64,000 nucleotides of DNA from Uloborus plumipes (GCA_038373865.1 JAXGGA010001054.1:62001-126000), one strand, 5' to 3'; numbered from the stretch's first letter, positions 30,966 through 43,600 are shown. Program-made: numbers and translations. Notes: generated by a model not told the origin, from the letters alone.

Positions 30966-32724
30966 TTATTCAAGGAAGTTTTCTTTTCTTTTTTATCTCT
31001 TTGGCTTTGCGAAACTTGAATCGCTTGTTCAATATTCATGTTAAATAGGAAGCTGTTCTTGTTTTATATTTATGATTATTAATTTGCATGGAATGTATGT
31101 AAATTGCTGTTTTTCGTGTTATTAACATTGATTTAATCCTCGAACAACATTTCATTTACTGTCATACTTTTACATGATACGTTTACATTTTATACAAATT
31201 TTATTTTCCTTAACATGTAATGATTTCTTTTCAAGTTATTCAGAGAAACGATTATTTCGCATAAGCAATTAAGGTGCTCTTAAAATATTACTTATGCCGT
31301 TTTATTGTTCGTGCTATTAAATTTAATTTACTAAAATACTGCTGGTGTACAAAAAGAACGTTTGCAAATACATTCGTTTTACATCAAATACAGAAATGAA
31401 TTGTCTATATATAGCTTATTGATATTACAAAGCTGTTTTTAAATTTTGTTCTTTCTTTTTTATCAATGCGCAAAAACAATTTTTTTGAAATAACAATTGT
31501 AGAAACCTGGAGGTTCGCACTTTTTAATTCGCTTTTATTAGTTTCACTTGTAGATTTGTATGTTACTCTGAGTTAAAGATAAAATTCACGTTCTTTGCAA
31601 ATGTAAAAGTAATATGTTTACACTATTATTAATTCTAAAGGCTAAGCTATATTATGCAAACTATATTAGTTATATTACATGTTGATGTATTTATTATAAG
31701 AGCATCTAAAAGCGTATTTTTTAGTTCTTTAAAGCTAATTTAGAGATTATTTCCTCTACGTTTTCACTTATTAATCCTGTAACAGGGTTTTCTGTTGATG
31801 CGTGAAAAACTGCATTACTCAAGTAACAAAAATACCACGTACAGATTCAGTGCTAAGAAATTTTACCAGAAATAAACTCGAAGAATCCTAAAGGGAAGCA
31901 GATTAAATTAACTCTGAAGGTGCTACAAAGTTTCTTCCTCTCCTTCGCCCTTTTTTTCCTTCGCTTTTTTTAGTACAAAATGTAAACTTTTTTTATTAAT
32001 GCATAGTCTAAAAAGTGTTATTTTTAATAATTCTCCGTCATTAACTATGGCATAAGAGTGACATTAACATAAACTATTCAAATGTTTCAAACGGAATTGT
32101 TAAGATATTTGAACGCGCAATACTTCAGCACCTATGAATTAAACTTTTTTTTTTTTTTTTTCAAATTTGCAGGAAATTTAAAAGTTACAACAATGCTTCT
32201 AAATGGTATATTTAAAAATATTCAAATTTTATTGCCCTGTCGAGCTATAGAACTTGCAAGCAGTAAAAGCATACATATACACACAATGCAAAATTAAATA
32301 CCAACGTTTTGCTTTCAATTTAAAATTATATTCATTAATTGATTTCGACGAATATTTGTACATTTTATCCCATCCTGCTTGTAAGAAAATTGTATCTAGT
32401 CTACATCGTATCTAGTTTAGTAGAGATGCAAATCGAATCAAAGGAATCTAAAATAAAGGTAAAATGTTTTTTCCCCTTAAATGTATATGAAATAGCATCT
32501 CGAAAACATATAGCGTAGAATGAGAATAAATGTTTTGTGTACGCAAATTATGGAACTGCTACTAATGAGAACCAAGACGTCAGACAGGTATGATTTCTTT
32601 TCATTGCAACAAGTGAAACTTTTGAAATTCCAATATAATATACGTACCATTCACTAAATATTCTATAACTAACAAGTTGATCCTGAAATTATTGGAAATA
32701 AGGTCGATGCGTGAAATAAGGTAA

Positions 32725-33663
32725 AGGAATGTGGGGCAAAACGAAATAGTTAAGTTGACTGACCTGTTCCAAAATGAGCAAATTTTAAATTTTTTCTAAA
32801 AATTATTGTACATAAAAAATAATATATCTTGTAATACAACTATCGTTAAAACGTTATTTTTAATTTTTGGCAGTTTTTTTTTTTTTTTTTTTACACTTTC
32901 AAAAAAAGGTGGAAATTTTTCACCTCAAAAAACCATGGTGAAAAGTGAAAAATAAAATATTTTTATAATGAAATATTTTCTCTTTGATGTTACAGTAATT
33001 TTCATCAAATTAATGCGTATTTAAACGAAGAAATAAATTAATAATAAAAAAATAAATCAATAACTAACTAAACAAATAAATGAACTAATTAATATATGAA
33101 AAGAAGAAATGATTAAATGAAATATGGAATAAATAATAAAATAAGTGAATGAATGAATAAATAAGCGAATTAATAAGTAAAATAATGTAAATAAATTAAT
33201 GAATGAATAAATACCAATGTGACTTAGGTAACGAAACGTGATTAAGTAAACGAAGAGAACAATTTCACTTTGCCCCATCCACTTTGTCACGCGTGCACTT
33301 GATGAATCACATTGAACATTTGAAATCAAAGCATGGCTAATATAAACCAAATAAGGGCTGCACTGGACATCAGTAGATCTCAAGTTAAAATAATAATTAC
33401 GTAAATTTTATCATTTTATAATAAGAAGATATATTTTTGAAAAGCCATGAAAAAAAAAAAAAAAACAATAAAGGTATCAAATTTTTAAAATAAAGTGTAT
33501 AATGTTTGTCGTTGATCTTTGGAGCTATTTATTTTTTGACAGGAATCAAGTATATGGCAAGGAAGTTAGTTAAAATATTGCTAGATAGATGGCGCTGCAA
33601 ACTGTGAAAATATTTTACCTTTTCACTTTGCCCCCCTATTTCACTTTTACTCATATTCCTCTA
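32725..33663. mobile_element. Possible TIR element with GGGGCAAARYGAAAT motifs
   Basis: Left AGGAATGTGGGGCAAAACGA, right (inverse) AGGAATATGAGTAAAAGTGA followed by GGGGGGCAAAGTGAAA. The motif appears again inverted near 33268 (TTTCACTTTGCCCC). Repeated end motifs inside the element resemble 6619-8313 in layout. The target duplication is not resolved. Confidence 0.4.
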
Positions 33664-36200
33664 GATCAAAAAGACTGCATCTAATATTTAATGAATGTTA
33701 ACAAAATTCACTAGACTGTGACTTTAGAGCCATCTGAAAGCCTACCTGATGATAAAGCGTTATCATATGTTGTTTATTTTCAACTGAATTTCGGGCTCAG
33801 TACCTGCAAAAGTCCCCTACCTTGAACTGAGAGAAAAGAGGAAATTTCGGGATGTGAAATATCTCTCACTTCTTCATTAAAATATCGAATTTAGTTCCAT
33901 TAATAGTTCTGCAAAAAACTGTAAATGAAAAACAGAACGAAAAGGAAATACTTTGTAAAAAATTGCATATGTCTTTAAAATATAAATTAAAATATTATCT
34001 TTAATGGCCGTAATTTATTATGTAACGCCGTGTGTTTAAATATATCGTTTTATATTTGCTAAGTGTTAAACGAAAAATTTCCAGACTATAACAATAAGTC
34101 TTTTTCTCAATAAACGTCTTTAAAATAAACAAAAATGAGCATTCTTTTTGCAAGTATTGTATCTCATTAAAATTTAAAGTTGCAATGAGCGATTAATTTT
34201 ATTGCATTTTCCTCGTCGAAAATAAAAATAAGTTCCTGTGGAATTAGCAAAATTTTTGTTCGTGCTTTGTTTTTTATTTCAATTATTCAAAACCTTTAGA
34301 ATGTTTATTTTTTCGCTATTCTCAACTTCATATTAATGAAGCTTTCCGGCATTACTTCCGCCAAAAATTACTTGCCCGTCACATGGCTTTAAAATTTATC
34401 TGCAGCATAAGACGAAAAAAAAAATAACCATAATAATAATAATAAAGATATAGAAAGAAAGAAAGCAGAAAACAGAATTACGAGCGGCGTTATAAATCAC
34501 ATTTTATGCCTCGAAATAAATTGCGCAGCAAAAATTTTCTAAATCATTGCTTTTATTCTGGCGAAACTGAAACATAAAAACGGTTTTTCGTCTCTTGTTT
34601 AAACTGTAAGCGACGGAAAAATAACCGTTGCCATTTTGAGAAAGGAAAAAAATCATCCAACGGCAGACGATAAAAATCTTTTATCAAGAGAAAAACATGG
34701 AAAAGTATAACATAATTACGTTTGGTTATTTCTTAACGTAATTATACACCCCTTTCCATCTCTTAAAAATATGTGCCTGTAATCTGAGCTCCCCCCTCCG
34801 CGAAACTATCAAATTAGTTCATTATTGCGTAATCACATATTTAAGCGGCAGAGAACAATTAGCGCAATTAACGGAGGTTCCTCGTTAAAAAAGCGATCTC
34901 ACATTATGGCGACTGCTTTTTAGAAGAACAAATGTGGTGGCAACAGTAAAAGTGTTTTATACTCGGGGAAAGCGAATTTCAATTTAAGGGACAAGCTCTC
35001 AGAAAAGGCATTTTATAATGAAGAGTTTTTTTTCCCCCTTTCCCGTTCTTTTCATAAAGGGGTCTTTATTTTTGAGAAATAAAGCGAAATAAGTGCTTTG
35101 TTTTGTCCGGTTTTATGGGTTAATATTCTTTCAGTGAGTTCCACGATATTAGATTTTCGAGAAATATGAACTGGAAATAAATGTCAGATGTTTGTGCATT
35201 TTTATTTCAAACCATGTGAGATATGCGGCGTAAACATTCTTTAGTGCTGGTGAGCATGTACGAGAAATAAAGAACTTTGGAGGGGATATTAAATAAAATG
35301 GTTTAACGATTATCGTGATGATATTTAGCAGGCCGATGTTTCCTGTCTCTAAATAATAGCAAAAAAAAAAAAAGAGAGAATGATAATTTTATGTGATAAA
35401 ATGTTTCTTTATGCTCTGAATAGTTTGGAACTTCTACAACTTTTTTTACTAAATATTTTTGCTTTCATAATGAACAGTCATAATTTCAGTGCAGCGTCTT
35501 ATTTCCAAATTTACAATTCCCCCCCCCCCCCCCCCGATATTTTGTGTCTTGTAACATTTCACTACATAATTCACAATTTTCAAAATTGATAATTTTAAAA
35601 TTTGAAAAGTAAAGCATCCGATGAGATTAACAGTAGATTAGTAGATTTTAAAATTGATGAGAGTATTTATTATGTAATACGTCAATGTGACACTTATCTC
35701 AAACGCTCGCTCTTAATAGGGGACTTACTTTGGCCGTAGGTTACATTTTATAACGAAAAGGCATTTTTGTGAAACCATAATTAGAGTCAATACCAGGTCC
35801 GCATTTAACACAGGTTGGTTAAGGGCTCAAACTTCCTGCGAAAATTTTCAAAACTATTCCAAATAATATTTTCATAATACTTTTTTTGCTGAAAAGATTA
35901 ATATTAATACTTTGTATTTTACTTTTTTTTTTTTAATTTCATTGGAAAAATCAAGTTGTTATTACTGAAGTATTGTTTAAACCTTTTGCTTTAGTAAATG
36001 TATTTATTTTTACTATTGTGAACTACATTTCTTGAAAAATAGTAGACAGTTCTCCATCAAATTTTAAATACACGTTGCTGACAGAACGTCAAAATTCTTA
36101 AAATTTTCAAATGCCGAACAAACTTATACGAGTTGTACCGCACCAAGTGCTGTCGCCCGCTGGTTCTAATTTCCCATTAGTACCAGTTTTTTTGACTCTC
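33664..36200. other. AT-rich spacer, no gene seen
   Basis: Contains a poly-C run at about 35520-35535 and (AAT)n near 34430-34445. No coding frame. The subregion 34740-34910 is unique and less AT-rich, with TAATCACAT and CAATTAGCGCAATTAACGG words. Confidence 0.45.
34740..34912. promoter_or_regulatory. Possible non-coding regulatory stretch
   Basis: Unique sequence with AAATTAG, TTGCGTAATCAC, CAATTAGCGCAATTAAC within 120 bp. No repeat ends or coding frame. Weak inference from motif look. Confidence 0.18.
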
Positions 36201-36207
36201 TTTGCTC

Positions 36208-36330
36208 TATATGAGGATTTTCTCCTCCAACTCGGTTACTTTCGTATTAAGCACGAAACTGCAGTCCATGGATCGAAATAACCGAGTTGGCGGTGTACTG
36301 CATGTTCCTGCCTTAGCTCTTGCTTATGGC
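36208..36330 (-). repeat. SINE-like interspersed repeat (third copy)
   Basis: On the minus strand: CGCCAACTCGGTTATTTCGA, GACTGCAGTTTCGTGCTTA, GAAAGTAACCGAGTTGGAGG. This matches 3085-3180. The 91-codon plus frame here arises inside the repeat. Confidence 0.55.
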
Positions 36331-36849
36331 GGTTACTCACTACTTTACACATTCAATTCTAGTTCAGAAACCAGCAGTTGGATTAGATTACACCGTAATG
36401 GGGTTTTAGATCAGAATTCTGATGAAGAAAATAAGTCATTAAAACAACATTTTTTGACACATGGGGATTCAAACTAACGATCATTGCATTTATTAGCATG
36501 ACGCTGGAACCAACTGAGTCAATGGGACTATTTCGGGATACAAAAAAATAAAATAGTGTGTGATAAAGCAAAAAATAATAAATCGTTCTTTACGACAAAA
36601 CAACCAAAATCTGAATTGTTTGTTTATTTTTCGGCGAAAGCGGTGAAAAAATAGTTAAAAGAATGCATTGTGTGCGAAATTTGAAAAATTATTAAGGAAG
36701 TTATGGCCTCCTCCCTCCCCCCGAAAAAAAAGGAAAAAGAAACATATTCGAGGAATAACTTTAATGACAGTCCAGCAAAAGGGGAAACACACAGTCCAGT
36801 CACTATAATGTGACCACCTGTCAAAAGCCAGAATAACCACTTTTTGAAG

Positions 36850-38460
36850 AGCGGACTGTAGCGAGACGTGCAGGAAGAGACTCAGTTAGGGCCCTGAAGG
36901 TGTTTTATAGTAGTTTGAGCCATATCGACTCCAATGTTGTGGCTAGCTGCGCTAGATTACGCGGGTGAGGATCCATGGCGCGAATCATCCGATCGACATG
37001 GTCCCACATATTCTCGATTGGGACTGAGTCAGGAGAGTTTGCTGGCCAGATGAGAAGGGTAAACTCATTCTGGTGCTCTTTAACCCTCCGCGTACGGCTC
37101 CCGCGATTTCAGCGGGGTATCAGTTTCGTCCCAAAACCACGGGCCACGTGAAAATCGCGGGCAAAGAATTTTTTCTCCCTATTTCAATACGGATTGTGCT
37201 ATTTTCCCGTGTAGGTTAAAAAAACATCATATTATGCTTATTTTCGCTGCTAGATGGCACTAGAGGATTCTGGATTTTTTTTCCCTCTTGCTTGTTTTTT
37301 TCCCGCGCATTATTGTGTGTGAGCTTTTTTTTTTTTTTTTGTCTTTCGCGCGAAAAGCATTTATGAAAGATATGGATTTGCCGCGTGTAAGCGGTGGAAA
37401 TAACCAAAATTTCTATAATATTTTTTGAGACAAATTGTTTAAAAATTATATTCATCTATTCATCTGATAATAAGAATATCGCGTGAATTTTTTAACTTAT
37501 AAACCATGCCCGCTGAAATAGCGGGCGCCGTATTATATATATTTTGAAAGCGGAAAAGATACTAAAATTCTTGGATTATTTTAAAACAGTTAATAAATAT
37601 GTGAATTGTAACATATGTAGATAAAGAAAATCTAAAAAAATCGCCCCGTATTTCAGGACCGGAAAGTATAAAAACTGAGCCGTACGCGGAGGGTTAAGTT
37701 ATGCGCGTACACAGGGAACTTGATGGCACTTCGCATTGTCCTGCCGATGGATGCCATCATCCCGAGGAAAAACAATGCGCATACAGGAGTAGACATGGTC
37801 CGTAAGGACAGATACGTACTTGAAATGATTCATCGTGCCTTCCACAATGATGAGTGAACCCAGAGCATGCCATTAAAACATTCCTCAGACCATAATGCTC
37901 CCGCTGCCAGCTTGGACCGTTCCGGAAATGCTGCAGGATGTTTGGTTTCAGAGGTTTCACACCTCATACGCCAACGTCCATCTTTAGATGGAGCATTAAA
38001 CGTGATTCAACAGAAAATGTTACCTGTTGCCAATCAATTGACGTCCAGCTGCGGTACTGGTATGCAAATTCCAGGGTTCGTCGTCGATGGAGAGTAGTCA
38101 ACATAAGTGCATGAACCAGGCTTCTGCTTCGGGAGCCCAGACGCAGCAACCTCCCCTAAACAGTAGTTTGGGAGACGATTTTGGTTGCCCCTTGGTTCAT
38201 CTGGGGGGTCAGTTGCTCAACGGTAGCCCGTCTATTAACCCGAATGCATCTCCGCAGCCATCGTTCGCCTCTGACATCTATGGCTCCTGGTGCACTACAT
38301 TTTCCATGTCGCTAATTTTGGACAGTTCTGTTTTACCATGCACGGTACCCTTTTACCACGACGGCAAGCGATCAATTCAAAAACTCAGCCATTTCGGAAA
38401 TGCTTCCACCCTTCGCCCGAAAGCCATTGATCATGCCCCTTTATATGTCGTATTAATCAC
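36850..38460 (-). pseudogene. Tc1-type transposase pseudogene, split by a MITE
   Basis: Minus-strand peptides over several frames line up in order with a Tc1 transposase. They are an N-terminal HTH part (RATVEQLT, TKIVSQTTV, RLLRLGSRSRSLV), then WTSIDWQQVTFSVESR (about 38000-38045), then the RQDNAKCHQVP region (about 37720-37755). Past the insertion come WPANSPDSVPIENMWD (37001-37047) and a C-terminal tail. The first catalytic Asp, expected in the 'FSDESR' position, is Val here; the second Asp (QDN) and the third acidic residue (PIE) remain. Multiple stops and frame changes show it is dead. The 610-bp piggyBac-type MITE sits between the QDN and WPA regions, so the frame was cut there after or during decay. 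Confidence 0.85.
37084..37693. mobile_element. piggyBac-type MITE, 610 bp, TTAA duplication, nested in Tc1
   Basis: CCCTCCGCGTACGGCTC at the left and GAGCCGTACGCGGAGGG at the right form a perfect 17-bp TIR. TTAA stands at 37080-37083 and 37694-37697. Subterminal GCGATTTCAGCGGGG (left) and CGCTGAAATAGCGGGC (right) are also inverted. Removal with one TTAA rejoins the Tc1 transposase remnant. Well-kept ends suggest a fairly recent insertion. No transposase inside. Confidence 0.92.
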
Positions 38461-38620
38461 TTCGTTTCATTGTGCCAGCGATAGAAATGTTTTCCAAAGC
38501 TCTCATACACCCTTTATATACCCTCAACTACACTGTGCTACCAAGTGCCTTCTGTGATTGGTTATTTAATGTCGAAGTCGAAAGTACGTGGTGGTCACAT
38601 TAATGTTACTGGACTGTGTA

Positions 38621-39900
38621 GTTCTTGGAAATTTAAATGCTTTTTTTTTTTTAGTCTTTACGGGTCAAGATTTCACTTTTGAATAACTTACAATATGAGA
38701 TTACTTCAGCTAGTCGAATATGTAAAGGATCAACAAATGTAAAACTGCGTACAGAAATTTTGAATTAATGCATGATTTTAAAAATTACATCGAATTATTC
38801 CGATATTTTAATTCTATTAGCAGAAACACAATAAACCAGCAACTTAAATTCAAATTCCCACTAATGCTTACGAGGAAAAGTTGGCAGCTGGATTGGAAAA
38901 GAATATACAAAAATGACTAGAATAATTATTTACTTGATGTTACGGAAAAAAATAATACATAATAGATTAAGAGAAAAAGAAGATATTATTTACTTATCCA
39001 CTTCGATTTATATCTGAATTATAAATATTTGGGTAATGAATTTTCATAACTTTGAAATAGCTTCAAAAAACGTTTGCGGTATTTGCTGTGACTAAATAGA
39101 AAAAAAAAAAACACGCATTAAAATCAGAAGTCAAATAAATTTTGAAAGCTTGGATTCATCAGACTAAAAATAAACTCATATTTTATGTCATAAGCATTTT
39201 TATGCAACCGCTTTATTTCCATTCCTTTGCATTTCCCTTCGCTGTTATTAGAAATAATTTTTAACGCGAAGAATCTCAGTCGAGCACTTTTTATTTAATT
39301 AAAGATGGCAACATTCGTAATTCAAAAGAAGATTCTTTCTCTTTTTATGTTTTTCGAACTGGCAGCTCTAATTAAAGTCGGGAGAAATTAAACATTTACT
39401 TTATAAAAGGCTTGGGTTTTTTTCTCTTCTGTTTCGAGTCTTTGCAAAACGTGCTTGTCCTATTTTTACTATAGCTTACATGATATTACCTCAGGGAATA
39501 TCAGTAAAAAAAAATTGTCTATCTTGGGGTTATAGAATATTTCATCCTATTATTTAAAATGGGAAACATGTTTTTAAGTGACGATAGATATTTAATGAAT
39601 GCTGTACGATAGAATTACTGGGCGAATGAAATATTCATTCTCAACTAGAGTTAAAAATTAAATTTTGTTTATTTCTAATATTTCTAATTTTAGCAGGTTT
39701 TATTCACTAGGGGTTTATCTAGAAATTAACACATTTGTTTTTAGGTGCGTGATATTTATCGTTGTTCAGAAGATGACATTCGTATTTGGCTTGAAGATAT
39801 TGATTTAAAGTTGAGCGATAATTAAATTTATTTAGTTAAGCTAGTATTTGTTTTGTTCAGGTAACACAATTTATAATTTGTTTTTCTCGGTAACTGCAAT
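38621..39900. other. AT-rich spacer, no gene seen
   Basis: No supported feature. Confidence 0.5.
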
Positions 39901-39904
39901 ATTA

Positions 39905-40036
39905 CAGTGCAAAAAATAAACATGTTTTGCAGTATAATACTGGCAGCAATGATGTAAATATATTGCTGCTATTTTTACAGTTTATAACTCTGCATTTTAG
40001 TTTTAAACTGGAAACTCTGCTGCCAGTACTAACATA
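39905..40036. repeat. ACAGTGCAAAAAA repeat family, truncated copy
   Basis: ACAGTGCAAAAAATAAACATG then TGCAGTATAATACTGGCAGC and TTTTAGTTTTAAACTGGAAA...CTGCTGCCAGTA. Same family as 2033-2412 and 25252-25896; right end lost. Confidence 0.6.
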
Positions 40037-40052
40037 CTGTGGCTGGGCAATA

Positions 40053-40312
40053 TACCATCATATCTGTACCTCAGAACCAGACTAACGTAAGTCCATTTTC
40101 GTCATTTTTCAGTAGAGGGGAAAAATGATTGTCGAATACATGCAAAGGATAGGACTTGCGCTCTTTTCACGCTGCTAAATAATTATGAAGGAATTTGTTG
40201 TATAGAATACTGTTTTAATGAGTCGATGTGGAATAAGATTGTACATACAATGAAGCAAAAAAGTGAAAATGGCCATTTTTGGACTTACGTCGTTCTGGTT
40301 CTGAGGTACAGA
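40053..40312. mobile_element. TA-flanked MITE, 260 bp (TCTGTACCTCAGAACCAGA ends)
   Basis: TCTGTACCTCAGAACCAGA at the left and TCTGGTTCTGAGGTACAGA at the right, with TA at 40051-40052 and 40313-40314. Similarity of arms continues through ACGTAAGTCCA. The flanks (GGGCAATATACCATCA on one side, TATCGATACATATTTACC on the other) look like an older element cut by this insertion. Confidence 0.85.
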
Positions 40313-40526
40313 TATATCGATACATATTTACCACCGCGGTAACGATATCCAGATTTCGATCCGTTCGATATATCGCTTAAAACGGTATATAATCGAAATA
40401 CCGGACTTATATATTACGAACTAGTATAGTTTGGGAAGAAACAATTCCTTTTTAACCTTCAAGCTTCACGCGTTTAGGCGCATAGCGGCCAGTTGCTTTT
40501 GCTACGGAGTCCAAATTGTCTCCAAT

Positions 40527-40702
40527 TGCAGTCGAGTCCGCTTATTAGAATATTTGTTAAAAGAACATCCCGCTTAAAATTACATTTTCAATATACCAAA
40601 CCGTTGTAATGTATTATTTTGATTCTGGATAAGGGAACATCACTCAGAGTAGAATATTTTTTCGTGACAACATTGCTATTCCATTAATCGGGCTCGACTG
40701 TC
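40527..40702. mobile_element. MITE with CAGTCGAGYCCG ends (copy 2)
   Basis: CAGTCGAGTCCGCTTATTAGA at the left, inverse of CAGTCGAGCCCGATTAATGGA at the right. The body matches 962-1158. CAGTCGA ends resemble pogo/Tigger elements; TA duplication is not preserved. Confidence 0.65.
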
Positions 40703-41059
40703 TATCAGATGTATGACGCCAATCGTTCGCCAAGTTCGAGGTTCTACATCAAGTAAATAGTATCTTTTTGATGTACCGAGTTATATCGAAGATGTGTGGA
40801 AATTGTGGTTTCTTTGAAAGCTAATTCTCTACATACAACTTTTGCCTTTCAACTATCTTACAACTAATTCTGTAATGTACAGCCAGATTCCAGATGTTCC
40901 CTTCGTTGTACAGCCGTTTCTTCATATTAGATTTTCCTGCATAAAATGCAGGAAAATCTATAAGTCCATCAGTATCATGTCCCCTTAGTCACAGAAATGG
41001 TTGATAACGAAGAATATGACCTTGTTTTACCCGTTGAGAAAAATCCATTAAAGGAATAA

Positions 41060-41148
41060 CGCAACATTTTTTTCTTTTTGAAAGCTTTTTCTAGAAATGT
41101 TAAAAAATGTCACGTATCACCTTTATCCACTTGCCCCTTCAACTGTAA
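41060..41148. repeat. Half copy of the GGGGCAAGTGGATAAAGGTG hairpin repeat
   Basis: TTTCTAGAAATGTTAAAAAATG, TCACGTATCACCTTTATCC, ACTTGCCCCTTCAACTG match the right arm at 56690-56745. Confidence 0.6.
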
Positions 41149-41379
41149 ACAGTTCCGTTCTGATCGCCTCGTAATCTGAACTCAGAGTTCTCTCGTTCGC
41201 TACATACCATATTAATAAATTTAAAACTATATTTTTAAGCATATTTGATGTTATTAGTTTATTACGGGACATAAAGCTTCGTTTCATTATTTATTTAAAT
41301 TTGAAGGATAACAGATCTTATTATTATTTTTTGAATGGTCACTATTCACAGCCTCTGTGATACCATTTAAAATTGTGGG

Positions 41380-41412
41380 AATGACCTGTTTTTTTTTTTT
41401 TTTTTTTTTTTG
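41380..41412. repeat. Poly-T tract
   Basis: A run of about 21 T (41391-41411). Confidence 0.9.
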
Positions 41413-41574
41413 TATTAGTTTTACACCAGAAGTAAAAAAATGAAGGGGTAGAAGGACTAAATAAAAAACAAAGTGGAAAAATAAGGACCAACCCTAGTGC
41501 ATGCACAGGTTTAATCGTCTTAGTCAATTGCGCTATGTGAATTCTCGTTTGTGGAGGCTGAGACAAGACTTAAA

Positions 41575-42230
41575 GAAAACTCAGGCGATCAAATTGGCAA
41601 ATGGAGACAGCGAGGTATCTCAATGATAATTCTCGCAGAAGGTTAACTGCGACGATAAGAACAAAACGCCTCGTTTAATTTTTCCTTTCGGACTAAATTA
41701 ATAAATATTTCATCCCTTCCCGTAACAGTCAATCAATTATTAACGGAAAAGCTTAAAAGCGCACAGGAAAACCTTAATTAACGAACATTCATTAGCGCTT
41801 CGCAGCCTGAGCTTAATAGATTGTAAAATGATGTTAATTTTATATGAAGTTAATTAGCATTTTAAGTAGCTTTTAAAATGCGGTGATTAGCAAAGGAACA
41901 GCTAATAGGATTAAATAATGGTGAGATTCACATTCAACTTCCAAATATCATGATTTGACATGAAGTTTTGGAACGACTGGTAATTACCGTTTTGTTTTAT
42001 TTGGCTCCTTGCACGCTGAGGATTTGATATCGCAACAGCGAGGATTCATCAAATCGGCATTTTTAGTGCTGTTATCTTCCGTGGAATGCTTTTTAATTAA
42101 TGCATCATGGAAGGTAATGCAGGTTTGATGCCGAATAACGGAATGGATAAAACTTCATATCCGAGAGCAATGAATAATGAAACAGCACTTCTGACTTTGG
42201 TAATGCCATCTTGTGAAAGCTGAAGAGGCC
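41575..42230. promoter_or_regulatory. Possible conserved non-coding stretch, homeodomain-like sites
   Basis: Unique, balanced sequence with TTAATTAA (41774-41781), AAGTTAATTAGCATTTT (41848-41864), TGGTAATTACCG (about 41980) and TTTTAATTAATGCATCATGG (42091-42110). No repeat ends and no long frame. Density of TAATTA words fits a developmental enhancer, but this is inference; conservation cannot be tested here. Confidence 0.25.
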
Positions 42231-42424
42231 CTTTGGGAGAAAAGAGACAATAATCTTGTAATTTTAGGAGAAAATGTTAAGTTTCTGGAGAAGATCTGTT
42301 TGGTTTCAAAGTTTTACGAACAAAAAAGCTGATCTAGCTAAACTTCTTAAGAACCGGGAACTAAATGATTCTAAATATTATTGCCTATTTTGTTCACATG
42401 TTCAATTGATGTATAAACTAATAT

Positions 42425-42728
42425 TCATGCTAACCAACTTGTCTTGTGGTCATAGCAGCCTGACCCTAATGGGGAGGTTCCGGGTTCAAATCCCAGTTCG
42501 AGCGTGGATGTACTCTCTCTCTCTCTCTCCTGTCCTTGTCCTTTCTTTGTGTGAATGTGTTATTATGCTGTGAATTGTTGGCCTACTCTATAAAAGGAAC
42601 CTTATGGTATGTGTGTACTGGGGAAGTCGGACTTCACATCAAATTAGATAGATCGGTTAGAGAAGTGAAGCGGTGCACCCCAAATTTTTAGCCGAGCTAG
42701 CACAAAGCAACAGCAACAACAACAACTA
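42425..42728 (+). repeat. tRNA-derived SINE, full or nearly full copy
   Basis: A head with a degenerate A box (TTGTGGTCATAGCAGCCTGA) and a clear B box (GGTTCCGGGTTCAAATCCCA). Then come a (CT)n stretch, GTCCTTGTCCTTTCTTTGTG, and a body with GGAAGTCGGACTTCACATC and GAAGCGGTGCACCCCAAAT. The tail is an (AACAGC/AAC)n repeat ending at 42728. The pol III boxes and the short tandem tail are hallmarks of a tRNA SINE. A second copy is split around the 2.38-kb element. Confidence 0.8.
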
Positions 42729-43458
42729 GGACAGTGAAAACATCAAATATGCAAAAGTTTTCTGCACAAAATTTTATTGAAATATCTAAAATTTCTATCA
42801 AGTCCGTAAAGATCTTCTATAAATTATGAAAAATAGAGCTTTGCACATTCTCAAACAGTAATTCTTTTTCAGCCATTGTTTTAGAGAAATAAATAAAATA
42901 AAATTAAAAAAAATGTATGCACATATTTTTGTGTGAAGCAAAATCAAGTAATGAAACCAATATAAAACTTAATCTGCACGTTTTATAAGCAAGTTCATAC
43001 CTAATTCAATTAAAATATTAAATACTGAAAATGAGCTTTTCATTCATCGTGGATGAAAGGAGAATGACGTCATCCTAACATAGTTTATAATAAGTAACAG
43101 TTTTGTAAAAAATATCGGGGAAAAAAGAATGAAAAAAGATAAGAATTGCGTAAATTTTAATTTTAGGACAAGTACTTGTATTGAAACCAGTGTTTTTTTT
43201 TTTTTTTTACTATACATATTTTGGCGCGGAACTTTTTGTGACAGCATAAGCATTCATAATATTCTTTAACTAAATGCATCAAAAATACAGGTGCTAATCT
43301 TTTAATCACTGTCATACGTCTTATCTTTTTAAGCGTGGCATTGAGGTGACCAGAAAAAATGGGAAAAATAGTGTGTTGAATTAAGTACAGCAAGTTGCCC
43401 TGAATGGAACTTAAACCGTTCCGAAAATAATTGAATTTCAGCTACATTTTTCTTTTTT
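42729..43458. other. AT-rich spacer, no gene seen
   Basis: Poly-T at 43192-43210. No supported feature. Confidence 0.5.
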
Positions 43459-43522
43459 AGCCTACTTTCCCGTTAAAAACAAAAGAAAGACGAAAAAAGT
43501 ATTAAAAGTAGCTTAATGCATC

Positions 43523-43600
43523 TAAAAAATATCGCCAAGTCCAAAAAATATCGCCAAGTAAAAAAAATATCGCCAAGTCCAAAAAATATCGCCAAGTTAA
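43523..43600 (+). repeat. AAAAAATATCGCCAAGT tandem, 4 units
   Basis: Four units of 18-20 bp. The equivalent place in copy B (about 52365) has a single unit. Confidence 0.85.

Larger units (their letters stand above)
29546..32720. other. Long AT-rich spacer, no gene seen
   Basis: No coding frame or element end recognised, apart from the tandem GGGGACGTTTTTT block and a possible conserved stretch listed separately. The minus frame at 29947-30261 is Phe/Leu/Asn-rich and is not called. Confidence 0.5.
36788..38618 (-). mobile_element. Degraded Tc1/mariner transposon
   Basis: Inverted ends CACAGTCCAGT...TAATGTGACCACC: left at 36791-36819, right inverse at about 38590-38618. TA follows the right end (38619-38620); the left TA is mutated to CA or absent. 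The interior carries a decayed transposase on the minus strand and a piggyBac-type insertion (37084-37693). Without that insertion the element is about 1.2 kb, a normal Tc1 size. Confidence 0.85.

Noticed and set aside
38087..38557. 156-codon plus frame
   Set aside because: Antisense shadow of the Tc1 transposase remnant, whose motifs are on the minus strand.
42475..42505. Functional tRNA gene at the B box GGGTTCAAATCCC
   Set aside because: The acceptor stem and anticodon arm do not form and the sequence runs on into a SINE body; a SINE is the better call. The same applies at 17296-17395 and 25637-25708.
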